A DNA stretch of 52,733 bases from Methanosarcina baikalica (lineage in GTDB: Archaea > Halobacteriota > Methanosarcinia > Methanosarcinales > Methanosarcinaceae): contig NZ_JAVKPK010000024.1 in assembly GCF_031461075.1 (NCBI RefSeq), forward strand, positions 1 through 52,733. Reading direction: 5' to 3'. The position numbers and the translations under genes are program-made. The stretch's first letter is position 1, and every line of letters starts with the position of its first letter. Shown piece by piece: positions 34,642 through 43,580 of the stretch. The notes under the pieces were generated by a model that worked only from the letters and a program-made list of their open reading frames with translations, did not search any database and was not told the DNA's origin.

Positions 34642-36567
34642 ATGCCATCAGAAAGCAAGAATCCCGATCCCTTCAAGGAACTTAAATGGAGTGATCTCCA
34701 GGATTGGGCTGGAGGGAAGGCCACTGCAAAGGGGATCAAGTACCAGGAAGAGGAACGGGTAAAAGAGATTAAACGCACCTCTGAAGGCAGCCTGGTCGCC
34801 CTGGTAGAGGGGACAACAGAGTATTTCACAGAAGTTTCCCTGGAAAACGGAAAACTGAGTTCGATCTGCACCTGCCCTGTTGGGCATAACTGCAAACATG
34901 GAGTTGCAGCTGTACTTGAATATCTCGAACGCATAGAGCAGGGGGAAGAAATTCCGGTTATTGCCGAGGAAAACCCGCTTATTGCAAGAGCCAGACGAGG
35001 ATATGCAGGAGCTGAAATTTTCGGTGTCTATGAGGCTGAGGAATCTTCACGGACTCTCCGCGAGTATCTGGAACAAATTGAAAAATCGGAATTAATCGAG
35101 ATATTGATGACATTTGCAAAAAAAGATACTATGCTTGGCAGATACCTGAGAGCCCGGCAGAACCTTGCATCAGAAAACCCGGAAGAAATTGTTGTGGGCA
35201 TCTATTCCGAACTGGACGAGCTTTGGAGGGAAACAGGGGGCTATGACTTCTGGAGTTCTGAAGGCGAGGATGTGCCTAATTTTTCAGATGTGCAGGTCAG
35301 GCTGGAAAGCCTGCTTGATTCAGGTCACCCTGACGAACTGCTTGATATCGGAAAAGAGCTCATGGATAGGTATGATGGAATTGTGGAATATGACGACGAA
35401 GGGGACATAGGAACAAAAATATCCAGCTGCATGGACGTGGTGTTCAGAGCTTTATCTCAATCTTCTCTTCCTGCACATGAGAAAATGCTTTATGCTCTTG
35501 AAATTGAGCTAAAAGATAATTACAACATTCTTAATGAACATCTTTTCTGGAAAGAAGATTTTACTCCGGAAGAGTGGATGCTATTTGCAGAAGCTCTCAA
35601 ATTCCGGTTAAAGGATACTGAAAAGATAAACAATCTCCTGTACGACTCATCCTGGGAGCGGGATTATGTTGTTGAAAGGCTTATTGACGCCCTGAAAAAA
35701 GCCGGGCTTTCTGAAGAGGTTATTCCGATCTGTGAACTCGAAGCCGAAAGAACAGGCAATTATCTAAGGCTTGTCAGAGAACTGCTCGATTCCGGACAGA
35801 CAGAGAAAGCAGAAAAATGGATTTACAGGGGAATCAAGGAAAGCAGAGAAGATAAGCCTGGTCCTGCCTACGAGCTCCTGCAGATTCTTCTTGAAATTAA
35901 AGAAAACGACGGAAACTGGCTTTTTGTAGCTGCCCTCGAAACAGAAAATTTTTTTAAGTTTCCCCATCTGACCAGCTATATTGGAATGCGGAAAGCAGCC
36001 AGAAAAATCGGGAGATGGCAGGAGATCCGGGAAGCTGCCCTCCAGTACCTGAGAAACGGAGAACTTCCAGCCAGTAAGGCCAAAATTACGGAAGAAACTT
36101 CAATCTTTCCTGGTATTCTTCCGAAAACGGGGCTGCTGAAAGTTGACTCACTAAGGGAAATTAAACCTCCTGCTCTTGATTTGTTAATACAAATAGCTAT
36201 TCAAGAAAATGATGCTGAAGAGGTAGTCCGCTGGTATGAAGAGCTTAAAAAAAGCAAAGGTGAAGCCGAAAGATATTGGAATTCCGTCTCAGAAAACGAA
36301 ATTGCAAATGCAGTAAAGAGCAAATATCCTGAAATTGCGATTGAGATCTGGAAAAAGCTTGCAGAAGACCTGATCTCCGAAACAAAAGTAAGCTCATATG
36401 AAGCCGCATCAGTATCTATCCGAAAAGTAAAGCAGACGCTGGAAGCAATTGAAAAAAAAGAAGAGTGGGAAGCTTATCTCAGGGAGCTAAGGGAAGTCAA
36501 CAGGCGCAAAAGGAAGCTGCTTCAAATCCTGGATATGCTGAGAGAAGACCGGATAATCAGCGAATAG
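34642..36567 (+). CDS. SWIM zinc finger protein
   Basis: A 641-residue soluble protein of unknown function. Seen: an N-terminal SWIM zinc finger at about residues 70-90, reading CTCPVGHNCKHGVAAVLEYL, the CxCx(n)CxH pattern that binds zinc and often nucleic acid or protein. The rest (about 120-640) is acidic and helical, with repeated helix-turn-helix pairs resembling TPR/HEAT-like solenoids (LIDALKKAGLSEEVIPICEL, LVRELLDSGQTEKAEKWIYR). SWIM proteins of this layout are recurrent in Methanosarcina. It has no close operon partner; the ferredoxin downstream has its own promoter. Confidence 0.85.
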   Translation: MPSESKNPDPFKELKWSDLQDWAGGKATAKGIKYQEEERVKEIKRTSEGSLVALVEGTTEYFTEVSLENGKLSSICTCPVGHNCKHGVAAVLEYLERIEQGEEIPVIAEENPLIARARRGYAGAEIFGVYEAEESSRTLREYLEQIEKSELIEILMTFAKKDTMLGRYLRARQNLASENPEEIVVGIYSELDELWRETGGYDFWSSEGEDVPNFSDVQVRLESLLDSGHPDELLDIGKELMDRYDGIVEYDDEGDIGTKISSCMDVVFRALSQSSLPAHEKMLYALEIELKDNYNILNEHLFWKEDFTPEEWMLFAEALKFRLKDTEKINNLLYDSSWERDYVVERLIDALKKAGLSEEVIPICELEAERTGNYLRLVRELLDSGQTEKAEKWIYRGIKESREDKPGPAYELLQILLEIKENDGNWLFVAALETENFFKFPHLTSYIGMRKAARKIGRWQEIREAALQYLRNGELPASKAKITEETSIFPGILPKTGLLKVDSLREIKPPALDLLIQIAIQENDAEEVVRWYEELKKSKGEAERYWNSVSENEIANAVKSKYPEIAIEIWKKLAEDLISETKVSSYEAASVSIRKVKQTLEAIEKKEEWEAYLRELREVNRRKRKLLQILDMLREDRIISE

Positions 36568-36619
36568 AGAGGACAAAAGGAAGTGTAGCAGGTAAAGCGG
36601 GGTTGTGAGATGGGTAAGA

Positions 36620-36640
36620 ACATATTTATATATAATATCT
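36620..36640 (+). promoter_or_regulatory. Ferredoxin promoter (TATA box)
   Basis: ATATTTATATATAATAT is a strong TATA box 125-150 bp before the ferredoxin ATG, so the transcript probably carries a leader of more than 100 nt. Confidence 0.5.
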
Positions 36641-36770
36641 CCTAAATAAAAATAGATTAAGATTAACTCGGATCCTAAATCCTGGATATGCTTCAAAAAT
36701 ACTTCTCTAAATAAGTATAGGAAAGTATAGAAAAAAAATAAGGAAAAACGAAATAAAGGAGCTATAAAAT

Positions 36771-36950
36771 ATGCCAGCAAAAGTCAACAAAGAAGAATGT
36801 ACAGCCTGTGGAACCTGTGTGGAAGAATGTCCTGTAGAAGCAATCATTATTGATGAGGACAAAGGTTGTGCAGTTGTAGATGAAGAAGAATGTGTGGACT
36901 GTGGAGCCTGTGAAGAAGCTTGCCCCATACAGGCTATAAAGGTTGAATAA
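36771..36950 (+). CDS. 2[4Fe-4S] ferredoxin
   Basis: A 59-residue clostridial-type ferredoxin that carries electrons for the soluble redox enzymes of methanogenesis and biosynthesis. Seen: two classic cluster motifs, CTACGTCVEECPVEA and CVDCGACEEACPIQA, eight cysteines in all, with two-fold internal symmetry and an acidic surface. The ATG at 36771 follows AAAGGAGCT by 8-9 nt. It is monocistronic, with a hairpin (GTTCA/TGAAC, 36980-36994) followed by AAAA soon after the stop. Confidence 0.97.
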   Translation: MPAKVNKEECTACGTCVEECPVEAIIIDEDKGCAVVDEEECVDCGACEEACPIQAIKVE

Positions 36951-36979
36951 CCTGAAAGAACCGGAATTGTATATCCAAA

Positions 36980-36998
36980 GTTCATTTTGTGAACAAAA
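36980..36998. terminator. Short hairpin between the ferredoxin and the convergent glycosylase
   Basis: GTTCA (36980-36984) and TGAAC (36990-36994) flank a 5-nt loop about 30 nt after the ferredoxin stop. It is weak but well placed between two convergent genes. Confidence 0.4.
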
Positions 36999-37051
36999 CT
37001 CGAAATATTCAGAAGAATGGGGAAAAGGTTGATCGGGTCAAGAAGAGTCTT

Positions 37052-37528
37052 TCAGCGTTTGAAAGCAGCTTTCCATTCCGATTTTCTATTTTTTCCAAAT
37101 CGTCTGTTTGCTCCGCTTGAAGATGGAATAACTCTTGTTTCATACCCCATTTCCTTTAGAATCGGTTCGTATTTCCCTGATTTTTTACCATTAAAAATAA
37201 CCAGTTTCAGATTCGGGGCTATCTCTTTCAATATTGAAAATTGATTTACCTCTTCGTCTTTTATCTTTGTATCCTCGCTTCCTTTTCTTTTTCCGGCTTT
37301 AAAGGCATCCCAGAGCCCTATTCCATTCTGCTTCAGGGTCTCAAGCCTGTTTTCATAACTCATGCTCTGAATATCTTCTCTTATGACACTGCCTAGCAGC
37401 CTCCAGAAGTCGTTGCCTGGGTGCCCGTAGTACTGATGTTTCCTGATAGAGACATCACCCGGAAGGGATCCTAGGATCAGGATCTCTGTGTTTTCATCGA
37501 CGACTGCTGGGAAACCTTGCTTTTTCAT
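37052..37528 (-). CDS. DNA-deoxyinosine (hypoxanthine-DNA) glycosylase, uracil-DNA glycosylase family 6
   Basis: Excises deaminated adenine (hypoxanthine) from DNA. It has 158 residues, the size of family-6 enzymes, which were described in Methanosarcina. Seen: motif 1 ILGSLPGDVSIRKHQYYGHP, then GNDFWRLLG carrying the conserved Asn of this family, GIGLWDAFKAGKRKGS, LVIFNGKKSGKY, and motif 2 VIPSSSGANRRF. The protein is otherwise short and basic. It converges on the ferredoxin gene and follows the msr genes on the same strand with a spacer of about 50 nt. Confidence 0.88.
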   Translation of the reverse strand: MKKQGFPAVVDENTEILILGSLPGDVSIRKHQYYGHPGNDFWRLLGSVIREDIQSMSYENRLETLKQNGIGLWDAFKAGKRKGSEDTKIKDEEVNQFSILKEIAPNLKLVIFNGKKSGKYEPILKEMGYETRVIPSSSGANRRFGKNRKSEWKAAFKR

Positions 37529-37580
37529 TCTTTAAGGAAGCTGAAACTTAAGGTTATTTAAGCTTTGGGAACAAAAAAGG

Positions 37581-38372
37581 TTAAATCAGAGTTACCTGTT
37601 CCGACATATCTCTGTAATAGTTGAAAAGTTCCTGTCCCCAGGAAAGGGCAGTTTTCTCAAAGCTCACCATTTCATGGTTATAATATCTTCCTTCTTTTGA
37701 AATCATGGATAAGGAAATGAAACGATCGGTAACAATGCTGGAAGCAAGCTCTATTTTATGATCACAGACAAAGAGGCGTGTGTTCTTCATATTTATGAAC
37801 TCTTCTACCTCTTTTCTGTAATCGGAAATCAGCTTTTCATATATTGGCTTTTCCAGAACAAGAGATACTTCGATCCCTCTTTTTGCAAGGTCCAGATAAA
37901 GGCCAGGATACCCTGGGCGGAAAAATGAAGAAACTTCCATAACTGTCCCGGACCTGTAAAGCGGGTCCATAATTTCAGGAGGGTAATCGAAGATATGGGT
38001 CCTGTCAGGCACAAGCTCCTTACAGCTGCCAAGCTCTCCGATACGGTCCAGCAGGTGAGGAGGAAGAGTCCGCAAATTCTGCCTTGCCCAGTAATCGTGG
38101 TTCTCATTAAAGATCTGAAATGTAGATAAAAGAAGCTCCATTTTGGGGACAATAAGCTTTCCTTTTACCGAAAGTTCATAACTATCTCCATTTTGCACCA
38201 GCAGTCCGTCCTTGAACAGGATGCGGATCTGGGCCATAATAGGACTGGAGCTGACTTCAAGTCCTGTTTTAATTTCCTCAATTGTTTTTGGCCCATCCTT
38301 CAGGAGTAGAAGCAAATTTTTCCTTTTGTCCGAAAAAAAAATTGTATCTATTAACTGCAGTTCCATACTCAT
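37581..38372 (-). CDS. Msr-family winged-helix regulator (FilR1/DUF1724)
   Basis: A 263-residue archaeal regulator. Seen: an N-terminal winged helix (about residues 8-70, LLLLKDGPKTIEEIKTGLEV and SPIMAQIRILFKDGLL), then the FilR1/DUF1724 domain (about 130-255) with VMEVSSFFRPGYPGLYLDLA and FNYYRDM near the end. The start ATG follows GGAGGT. Known: Msr proteins encoded beside mtaCB operons control methanol methyltransferase isozymes in Methanosarcina acetivorans. Inference: with its neighbour it regulates the mtaCB operon to the right. Which Msr letter it corresponds to cannot be told here. Confidence 0.85.
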   Translation of the reverse strand: MSMELQLIDTIFFSDKRKNLLLLLKDGPKTIEEIKTGLEVSSSPIMAQIRILFKDGLLVQNGDSYELSVKGKLIVPKMELLLSTFQIFNENHDYWARQNLRTLPPHLLDRIGELGSCKELVPDRTHIFDYPPEIMDPLYRSGTVMEVSSFFRPGYPGLYLDLAKRGIEVSLVLEKPIYEKLISDYRKEVEEFINMKNTRLFVCDHKIELASSIVTDRFISLSMISKEGRYYNHEMVSFEKTALSWGQELFNYYRDMSEQVTLI

Positions 38373-38470
38373 TCGATTTAACCTCCGGAAAGGGATTCTG
38401 GAGTTATATCTGGAATTTGGTTGGGTATCTCATTCGAAAACTCAAATTTTCATAAAGCGTGCCTTATATC

Positions 38471-39325
38471 TCAGTGCAGGCTGAGCAACAGTGATTCTGA
38501 AAAAGCTCCGTTTTCGGTTGTACAGACAAGATTATCAATACATTTTTCGCTTTCTATCTGCCAGGATCTTGATTTATAATACTCGAAAAGCTCCCTTGCC
38601 CAGTTTATAGCCTCAGGTTCGGAACAGGATATATAGTCGTGATAGAACCTTCCATTACTGTCAAAGAGAGAGATTATCATTCCACGGTCTGATACGATAA
38701 GTTCAGCCAACTTGACCCCGTCATTGCAGATAAAAAGTTCGGTATTCTGCAACTTGGTAATTTTCCTTATTTTCCTTTCATAGTTATGAAGGATCTTTTC
38801 GAGTACCGATTCAGTGAAAATAAGGGTAACGTCTGATTCCAGCCTTCCGAGTTTTGAATAAAGGGGAAGAAATTCAGGCCTGTAGAAGGATGAGAATACC
38901 ATAAGATAACGTGATGAAGAGAAAAAATTTAAAAGTTCCATACTTGGTTCAAAAATCTGGCTTGGGTCGGCTTTAACCAGCTTGCAGTCCTTCAGATCCC
39001 CGATTCTGTCAAGAAGACACTGGGGAATTCCACTGAGGTCGTGTTCGATCCAGTAATTATCTCGTTCGAGCAAAGTCAGAACGTTGACAAGGGATTGAGC
39101 TTTTTTAAATACCTGATCTCCCATATCTGTCAATTCGTAGTTTCCATTTTTTTGAATGACCAGGTCACTGTCTGTAAGCCTTTTGATCTGTGGCAAGATA
39201 GCCGTGGGAGAAACATCAAGGAGGGTCTTAATTTCTTCCATTGTTCTTGGTTCCTCTCCCAACAGTAAAAGGAGGTCTCTTCTTTTCTGGGAACGAAATA
39301 CTATATCTGTTAACTCAGGTTGCGT
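38471..39325 (-). CDS. Msr-family regulator with ACG in place of its start codon
   Basis: Paralogue of the neighbouring Msr protein, wHTH then FilR1/DUF1724 (RYLMVFSSFYRPEFLPLYSK, WARELFEYYKSRSW). In frame, the homologous N-terminus continues upstream to ACG at 39323-39325, encoding QPELTDIVFRSQKRRDLL, which aligns with ELQLIDTIFFSDKRKNLL of the neighbour. AGGAG lies 8 nt before that ACG, exact spacing for a start, and a TGA precedes it. The nearest usual start is TTG 39262, which would remove 21 residues of the DNA-binding domain and has no ribosome-binding site. Either ACG is used, or the start codon has been lost. Length from ACG is 284 residues. Confidence 0.75.
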   Translation of the reverse strand, partial: TQPELTDIVFRSQKRRDLLLLLGEEPRTMEEIKTLLDVSPTAILPQIKRLTDSDLVIQKNGNYELTDMGDQVFKKAQSLVNVLTLLERDNYWIEHDLSGIPQCLLDRIGDLKDCKLVKADPSQIFEPSMELLNFFSSSRYLMVFSSFYRPEFLPLYSKLGRLESDVTLIFTESVLEKILHNYERKIRKITKLQNTELFICNDGVKLAELIVSDRGMIISLFDSNGRFYHDYISCSEPEAINWARELFEYYKSRSWQIESEKCIDNLVCTTENGAFSESLLLSLH

Positions 39326-40221
39326 TCAAATCACTCCTATCGCGTTTTTCTGTAAATATAGGATATCTGAATCATTGACACTAAAAGTCCGCATAAAGGC
39401 GAATGAAAATTTGAGTTCCGGTCTGGTCCTGTACGGCCCGAATAGGAGGAAAAGTTTGTGCCATATGTTGGAGATAATCGATATGCTCATTTATATAAAA
39501 GAATTTGGATGAATAATTTCAAACGTAAGGGAATCTAGACAACAGAATATTAAGAGTTTGGAAAAAATATCGTATTTCAATAAAAACGATATCATTGGCC
39601 AGAGTTTAGAGTTGCCGGCACTTTTGTTATGTAAATAAATAGGATAAGTAAAATTGAAAGAGTACAGTACGAACATTGAAATTTTTGACAGGCTTTATCA
39701 TAATAACATCACTGTTCAAAAAGAAGTTCGATGTTTCAAAGATACGCATTTTAAAAAGAGTTGATACATTTTTATCTAATTTGTCTCAAAAATTTAAAGT
39801 TTATTTATCTGGGAAATGAGAGTAAAAAATTTCCGGGCAGAAAATCGCGTAACCGACTCAAAATTTCAGACCCCTTATTGCTATGTTAAAACCAGAAAAA
39901 AATTCCCGTCGGTTATGGTATATGTGATGATTTCCCCTAATTATGCTGTGTAAGCGTATCAGTTTTAGATACGCAAATCAATAAAAAAGGAAAAGTTCCG
40001 GTGAACAGGAGAGATTTTTTCGCGGGTATATACCAAGGAAAATCCGGAGATCGAATCCGATAAATACGGATGCTCTGCGGTCTTTCCACGGCTGAATTCC
40101 GCCGAAAGAAAAAGCTTCACGGAGGTAAAGCCGGAACCTCACGATGCCGAAGATGTCCGGAACTGCAGATCCGGAACGGTGACGGCCTTTTTGCCAAAAA
40201 CTAAAACGGAGGTTTATAAAT
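39326..40221 (+). promoter_or_regulatory. mtaCB promoter and long structured leader
   Basis: About 900 bp between the divergent msr gene and mtaC without an ORF. A TATA-like TTTAAAGTTTATTTATC (about 39795-39811) would give a leader near 385 nt. The hairpin GCGTATC/GATACGC (39954-39974) has a 7-nt loop, and GATACGCA occurs also at 39741. From 40010 the sequence is GC-richer and full of CCGG/CCGGA elements: ATCCG/CGGAT (40055-40071), CGGC/GCCG (40089-40104) and two TCCGGA copies (40156-40161, 40170-40175). GGAGGT at 40208-40213 is the mtaC ribosome-binding site. Long leaders are known for mtaCB operons. Confidence 0.65.
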
Positions 40222-40998
40222 ATGTTGGACTTTACAGAGGCAAGTCTGAAAAAAGTATTAACCAGGTACAATGTGGCTCTGGAAAAGGCGATGACGCCTG
40301 AAGATGCCGCAGAAGAGATCTATCCTAAAGACGAATTAATTTACCCGATTGCAAAAGCTATCTTTGAAGGAGAAGAAGATGACGTAATCGAGGGTCTCCA
40401 GGCAGCAATGGATGCAGGCAAGGACCCGATTAGCCTTATCGACGATGCCCTCATGGTCGGTATGGGTGTTGTCACAAAACTCTACGACGAAGGTGTCATT
40501 TTCCTGCCGAACGTCATGATGTCTGCTGATGCTATGCTGAACGGTATCGAGTTCTGTAAGGAAAACTCTGAAACTGCCCATGAAACCAAAGGAACCGTTG
40601 TCTGTCACGTTGCAGAAGGCGACGTCCATGACATTGGAAAGAACATCGTTACAGCTCTTCTCAGGGCAAACGGTTACGATGTAGTTGACCTTGGAAGGGA
40701 CGTCCCTGTAGACGAAGTTATTGCAGCAGTTATTGCAAACAAGCCTCTCATGGTCACAGGTACTGCACTCATGACCACCACCATGTATGCATTCAAGGAA
40801 GTTAACGACAAACTTCTCGAAAAGGGAATAAAGATTCCATTCGCATGCGGTGGCGGCGCAGTTAACCAGGACTTCGTATCTCAGTATGCACTCGGTGTGT
40901 ATGGTGAAGAAGCCGCTGATGCCCCCAAGATTGCTGACGCAATCATTGCAGGTACCACAGATATCGTAGCATTAAGAGAGAAATTCCACAAGCACTGA
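40222..40998 (+). CDS. mtaC: Methanol corrinoid protein MtaC
   Basis: Carries the corrinoid that accepts the methyl group of methanol from MtaB and passes it on toward coenzyme M by MtaA. It has 258 residues. Seen: an N-terminal helical cap domain (about 1-115, with GMGVVTKLYDEGVIFLPNVM), then the B12-binding Rossmann domain with the DxHxxG motif EGDVHDIGKNIV, the His at residue 136 being the lower cobalt ligand, followed by VVDLGRDVPVDEV, TALMTTTMYAF and CGGGAVNQDFV. It begins the operon; mtaB follows 10 nt after the stop. Confidence 0.98.
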   Translation: MLDFTEASLKKVLTRYNVALEKAMTPEDAAEEIYPKDELIYPIAKAIFEGEEDDVIEGLQAAMDAGKDPISLIDDALMVGMGVVTKLYDEGVIFLPNVMMSADAMLNGIEFCKENSETAHETKGTVVCHVAEGDVHDIGKNIVTALLRANGYDVVDLGRDVPVDEVIAAVIANKPLMVTGTALMTTTMYAFKEVNDKLLEKGIKIPFACGGGAVNQDFVSQYALGVYGEEAADAPKIADAIIAGTTDIVALREKFHKH

Positions 40999-41008
40999 GG
41001 TGAATGAA

Positions 41009-42394
41009 ATGGCAGCAAAAAGATACACTTCAATGGCATACGCAAGCGCAGATGAGATGACTTTCGGCGTATCCAAATATCCAGTAAAAGCAGGCCTTGA
41101 CCTCGAAATCGGTGCAGGCTATACAATTCCTGAAGTTAACTATGCCCCAAGACCTGAAGCCGGTGCGTCCAAGGAAAAACTCGTAAAGGAATACGAGAGA
41201 ATTACCACCGACATCATGGCAAGGATGGTCCAGGTCGGCTTCCCGGCAGTAATTCTCGAAACTGAGCACGTTCAGCAGATGTCCAACAACCCCTCCTGGG
41301 GAGCAGAAGTTGCACACGCCCAGAAAACCATCATGGAAGAATACCACGATGAATACGGCATAAAGTGCGCACTCCGCCACACAATCGGTGACATCCGTGA
41401 GAACAGGGACTTCCTCCAGCTCAGAGGAGACAAATACTCCGTCTTCCTCGAAGCCTTCGAAGAATGTGCAAAGGCCGGCGCTGACCTGCTTTCAGTAGAG
41501 AGCATGGGTGGTAAGGAAGTTTTCGACTATGCAGTTCTGAGAAACGACATAGCTGGTATGCTCTACGCAATCGGCTGCCTCGGCTCCATTGACATGGAAA
41601 TGATCTGGTCCGACATTGCAGCAATTGCAAAGAAGACTGGCACTGTTGCAGCTGGTGACACTGACTGTGCTCAGGCAAACACCGCAATGTTCATCGGCGG
41701 CGGGCTGCTCGACAAGAACCTCGCCCACACCCTCGCAATTCTCGCAAGGGCAATTTCCGCCCCAAGGTCCCTTGTTGCATACGAAGCCGGTGCAAAAGGC
41801 CCGGGTAAGGACTGCGGATATGAAAACATCATCGTCAAAGCCATTACAGGTATGCCGATGACCCAGGAAGGTAAGACTTCCACCTGCGCCCACTCTGATG
41901 TAATGGGTAACCTTATTATGCAGTGTTGTGACTGCTGGTCCAACGAATCTGTTGAGTACCACGGTGAATTCGGCGGCACAACTGTTCAGTGCTGGTCTGA
42001 AACTCTGGCATACGACTGCGCCCTCATGAACACCGCTCTTGAAACCAAGAACGACAAAGTTCTCAGGGACCTTCTCATGCTCTCCGACAGGTACAGAGAC
42101 CCCCAGTCCTACGTGCTTGCCTACGACAACGCATACAGGGTCGGTCAGGCAATTGTTAAGGACGGAGACAACATCTACCTCAGGGCAAAGAACGCTGCAG
42201 TCGAATGTTGCAACATCGTCAGCGAAGGTGCAGCTGGCAAGCTCGCACTCTCCAGGTTCGAAACCAAGGCCCTGGCAGATGCAAAGGCAACCCTTGATGC
42301 TCTTCCATCTGACATGGACAAATTCATGGATGACTGCCTCACAAAATATAAGAGTGAAGTTAAAGTCTTCCTGCCGGAGAACTACGGCTTCTAA
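41009..42394 (+). CDS. mtaB: Methanol:corrinoid methyltransferase MtaB
   Basis: Zinc enzyme that activates methanol and methylates the MtaC corrinoid. The ATG at 41009 follows GAGGTGA, overlapping the mtaC stop, giving the usual 461 residues. Seen: YTSMAYASADEMTFGVSKYP at the start, VILETEHVQQMSNNPSWG, VAAGDTDCAQANTAMFIGGG with a zinc-binding Cys, ARAISAPRSLVAYEAGAKGP and the late LIMQCCDCWSNESVEYHGEF. Codon use is strongly biased (CTC, AAC, AAG), as in highly expressed genes. No MtaA gene is in the window. A hairpin and T-run follow the stop. Confidence 0.98.
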   Translation: MAAKRYTSMAYASADEMTFGVSKYPVKAGLDLEIGAGYTIPEVNYAPRPEAGASKEKLVKEYERITTDIMARMVQVGFPAVILETEHVQQMSNNPSWGAEVAHAQKTIMEEYHDEYGIKCALRHTIGDIRENRDFLQLRGDKYSVFLEAFEECAKAGADLLSVESMGGKEVFDYAVLRNDIAGMLYAIGCLGSIDMEMIWSDIAAIAKKTGTVAAGDTDCAQANTAMFIGGGLLDKNLAHTLAILARAISAPRSLVAYEAGAKGPGKDCGYENIIVKAITGMPMTQEGKTSTCAHSDVMGNLIMQCCDCWSNESVEYHGEFGGTTVQCWSETLAYDCALMNTALETKNDKVLRDLLMLSDRYRDPQSYVLAYDNAYRVGQAIVKDGDNIYLRAKNAAVECCNIVSEGAAGKLALSRFETKALADAKATLDALPSDMDKFMDDCLTKYKSEVKVFLPENYGF

Positions 42395-42397
42395 GCC

Positions 42398-42425
42398 GAA
42401 CCCTCCGGTTCTTTTTTCTTTTTTA
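42398..42425 (+). terminator. mtaCB terminator
   Basis: GAACC (42398-42402), a 4-nt loop, GGTTC (42407-42411), then TTTTTTCTTTTTT. It starts four bases after the mtaB stop. Confidence 0.75.
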
Positions 42426-42860
42426 AATTCATTTTGAATTCTGCACATTTTTAGCCGTTTTTGACTCTTAATTTTGCACTTTTTTTGCTGTTGCCCTATA
42501 CTTCATTTCTGCTTTTGTACTTCTCAACATAGTTTTGCACGTAAGTATTTGCACTTCAATTCACTCAAGACTCTATAACCATACGGGCATGGAAAAATTT
42601 ACTCTAGATTCTGTAATCATGGAACACACCTGCAGCCGAAGGAACTTGCCTGCATTATCCACATCCTGAGTTTTCCGACTATCGACAGTTCATGATATGT
42701 TTTAATTGAGAAACCGGTAAATTCACTCAGTTAACAGATAGATCGACAAAGGAAGGAATATAAAGAATATGAATATATAAATCGGGCAGAAAAAGGGAGG
42801 AATAAAATATGGACAATAATATATATTTTCAGAGCATAGAACAATACTTAATGAAGCAAT

Positions 42861-42887
42861 TACATAGAAAAAAGAAAAATATATATA
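42861..42887 (+). promoter_or_regulatory. Conserved promoter of structured element A
   Basis: TACATAGAA, A-rich AAAGAAAA (BRE-like) and TATATATA (42880-42887). The same order occurs at element B. The TATA box is centred 25 bp before AGTAGCG. Confidence 0.6.
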
Positions 42888-42908
42888 CTGGGGGAGGTAT
42901 CGATAAAT

Positions 42909-42996
42909 AGTAGCGTGGGACCAAAAAATATACGAACAGACCAAAAATCGTGCCATCAACAAGGAGTTTATATAACTCTCCCATGTTACTTCTTTT
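42909..42996 (+). ncRNA. Candidate small RNA, element A of a two-member family
   Basis: AGTAGCGTGGGA (42909-42920) pairs along its whole length, with two G-U pairs, to TCCCATGTTACT (42979-42990), enclosing an 82-nt RNA. The T-rich TTCTTTT follows. The first base of the helix is where transcription should begin from the TATA box at 42880-42887. The interior contains ACAGACCAAAAA and GTGCCATC, both shared in similar form with element B. A further 40 nt downstream is also similar (CTCTTCTTTTATTTTCTG). No ORF is present. Known sRNAs of Methanosarcina were not checked. Confidence 0.65.
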
Positions 42997-43580
42997 ACAG
43001 TGAGACACACATTAGCTCTCTTCTTTTATTTTCTGGTGGTACATTAGTTAATAAGTTAGGTTAATAAGTTAGCATTTTTCAGAGAGATACATACTTGCGT
43101 TATATGTACTTTTGATTTTTCTTGCAGGTAAGTTTGGAAGTGAGGGAGCTATATAAGCTCATGAGATAAATATCTCAGTGTTACAACTTGATTAAAATTG
43201 ATGCGCCAGAATCCGATTGTATGTGCTGGATATGCAAGTTTATATAATCTTACATTTGGCAGATCGACATTAAAAATTTAGAGATTTTTTGATGCCGTTT
43301 TTGAACACTCACTAACTGTATGTTAGGTTTAAAGCTGGTTAACGGGTGGCTCAATTCCCCGTAGTATTCTCGACCTGCCGAATATAGGATAATTTGCTTT
43401 GTAGAAAACCTATCTAAATCAGCTCCCAGAGACTGAAAATAAACAAGCAAAAATGCATCAGGCAATTCATTTTAAGTTAATGGAATTCATTATTTCGAAG
43501 GATTTTCTACAGAGCAGGATAATGATTTCTAAATAAGTAAAAATTTCTAAATGAGTAAAAGAGAGGGTTGTTTATAATAT

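Noticed and set aside
41492..42448. Long minus-strand ORF opposite mtaB (318 codons)
   Set aside because: It is a shadow created by the strongly biased codons of mtaB; the sequence has no family motif and Cys/Val-rich composition.
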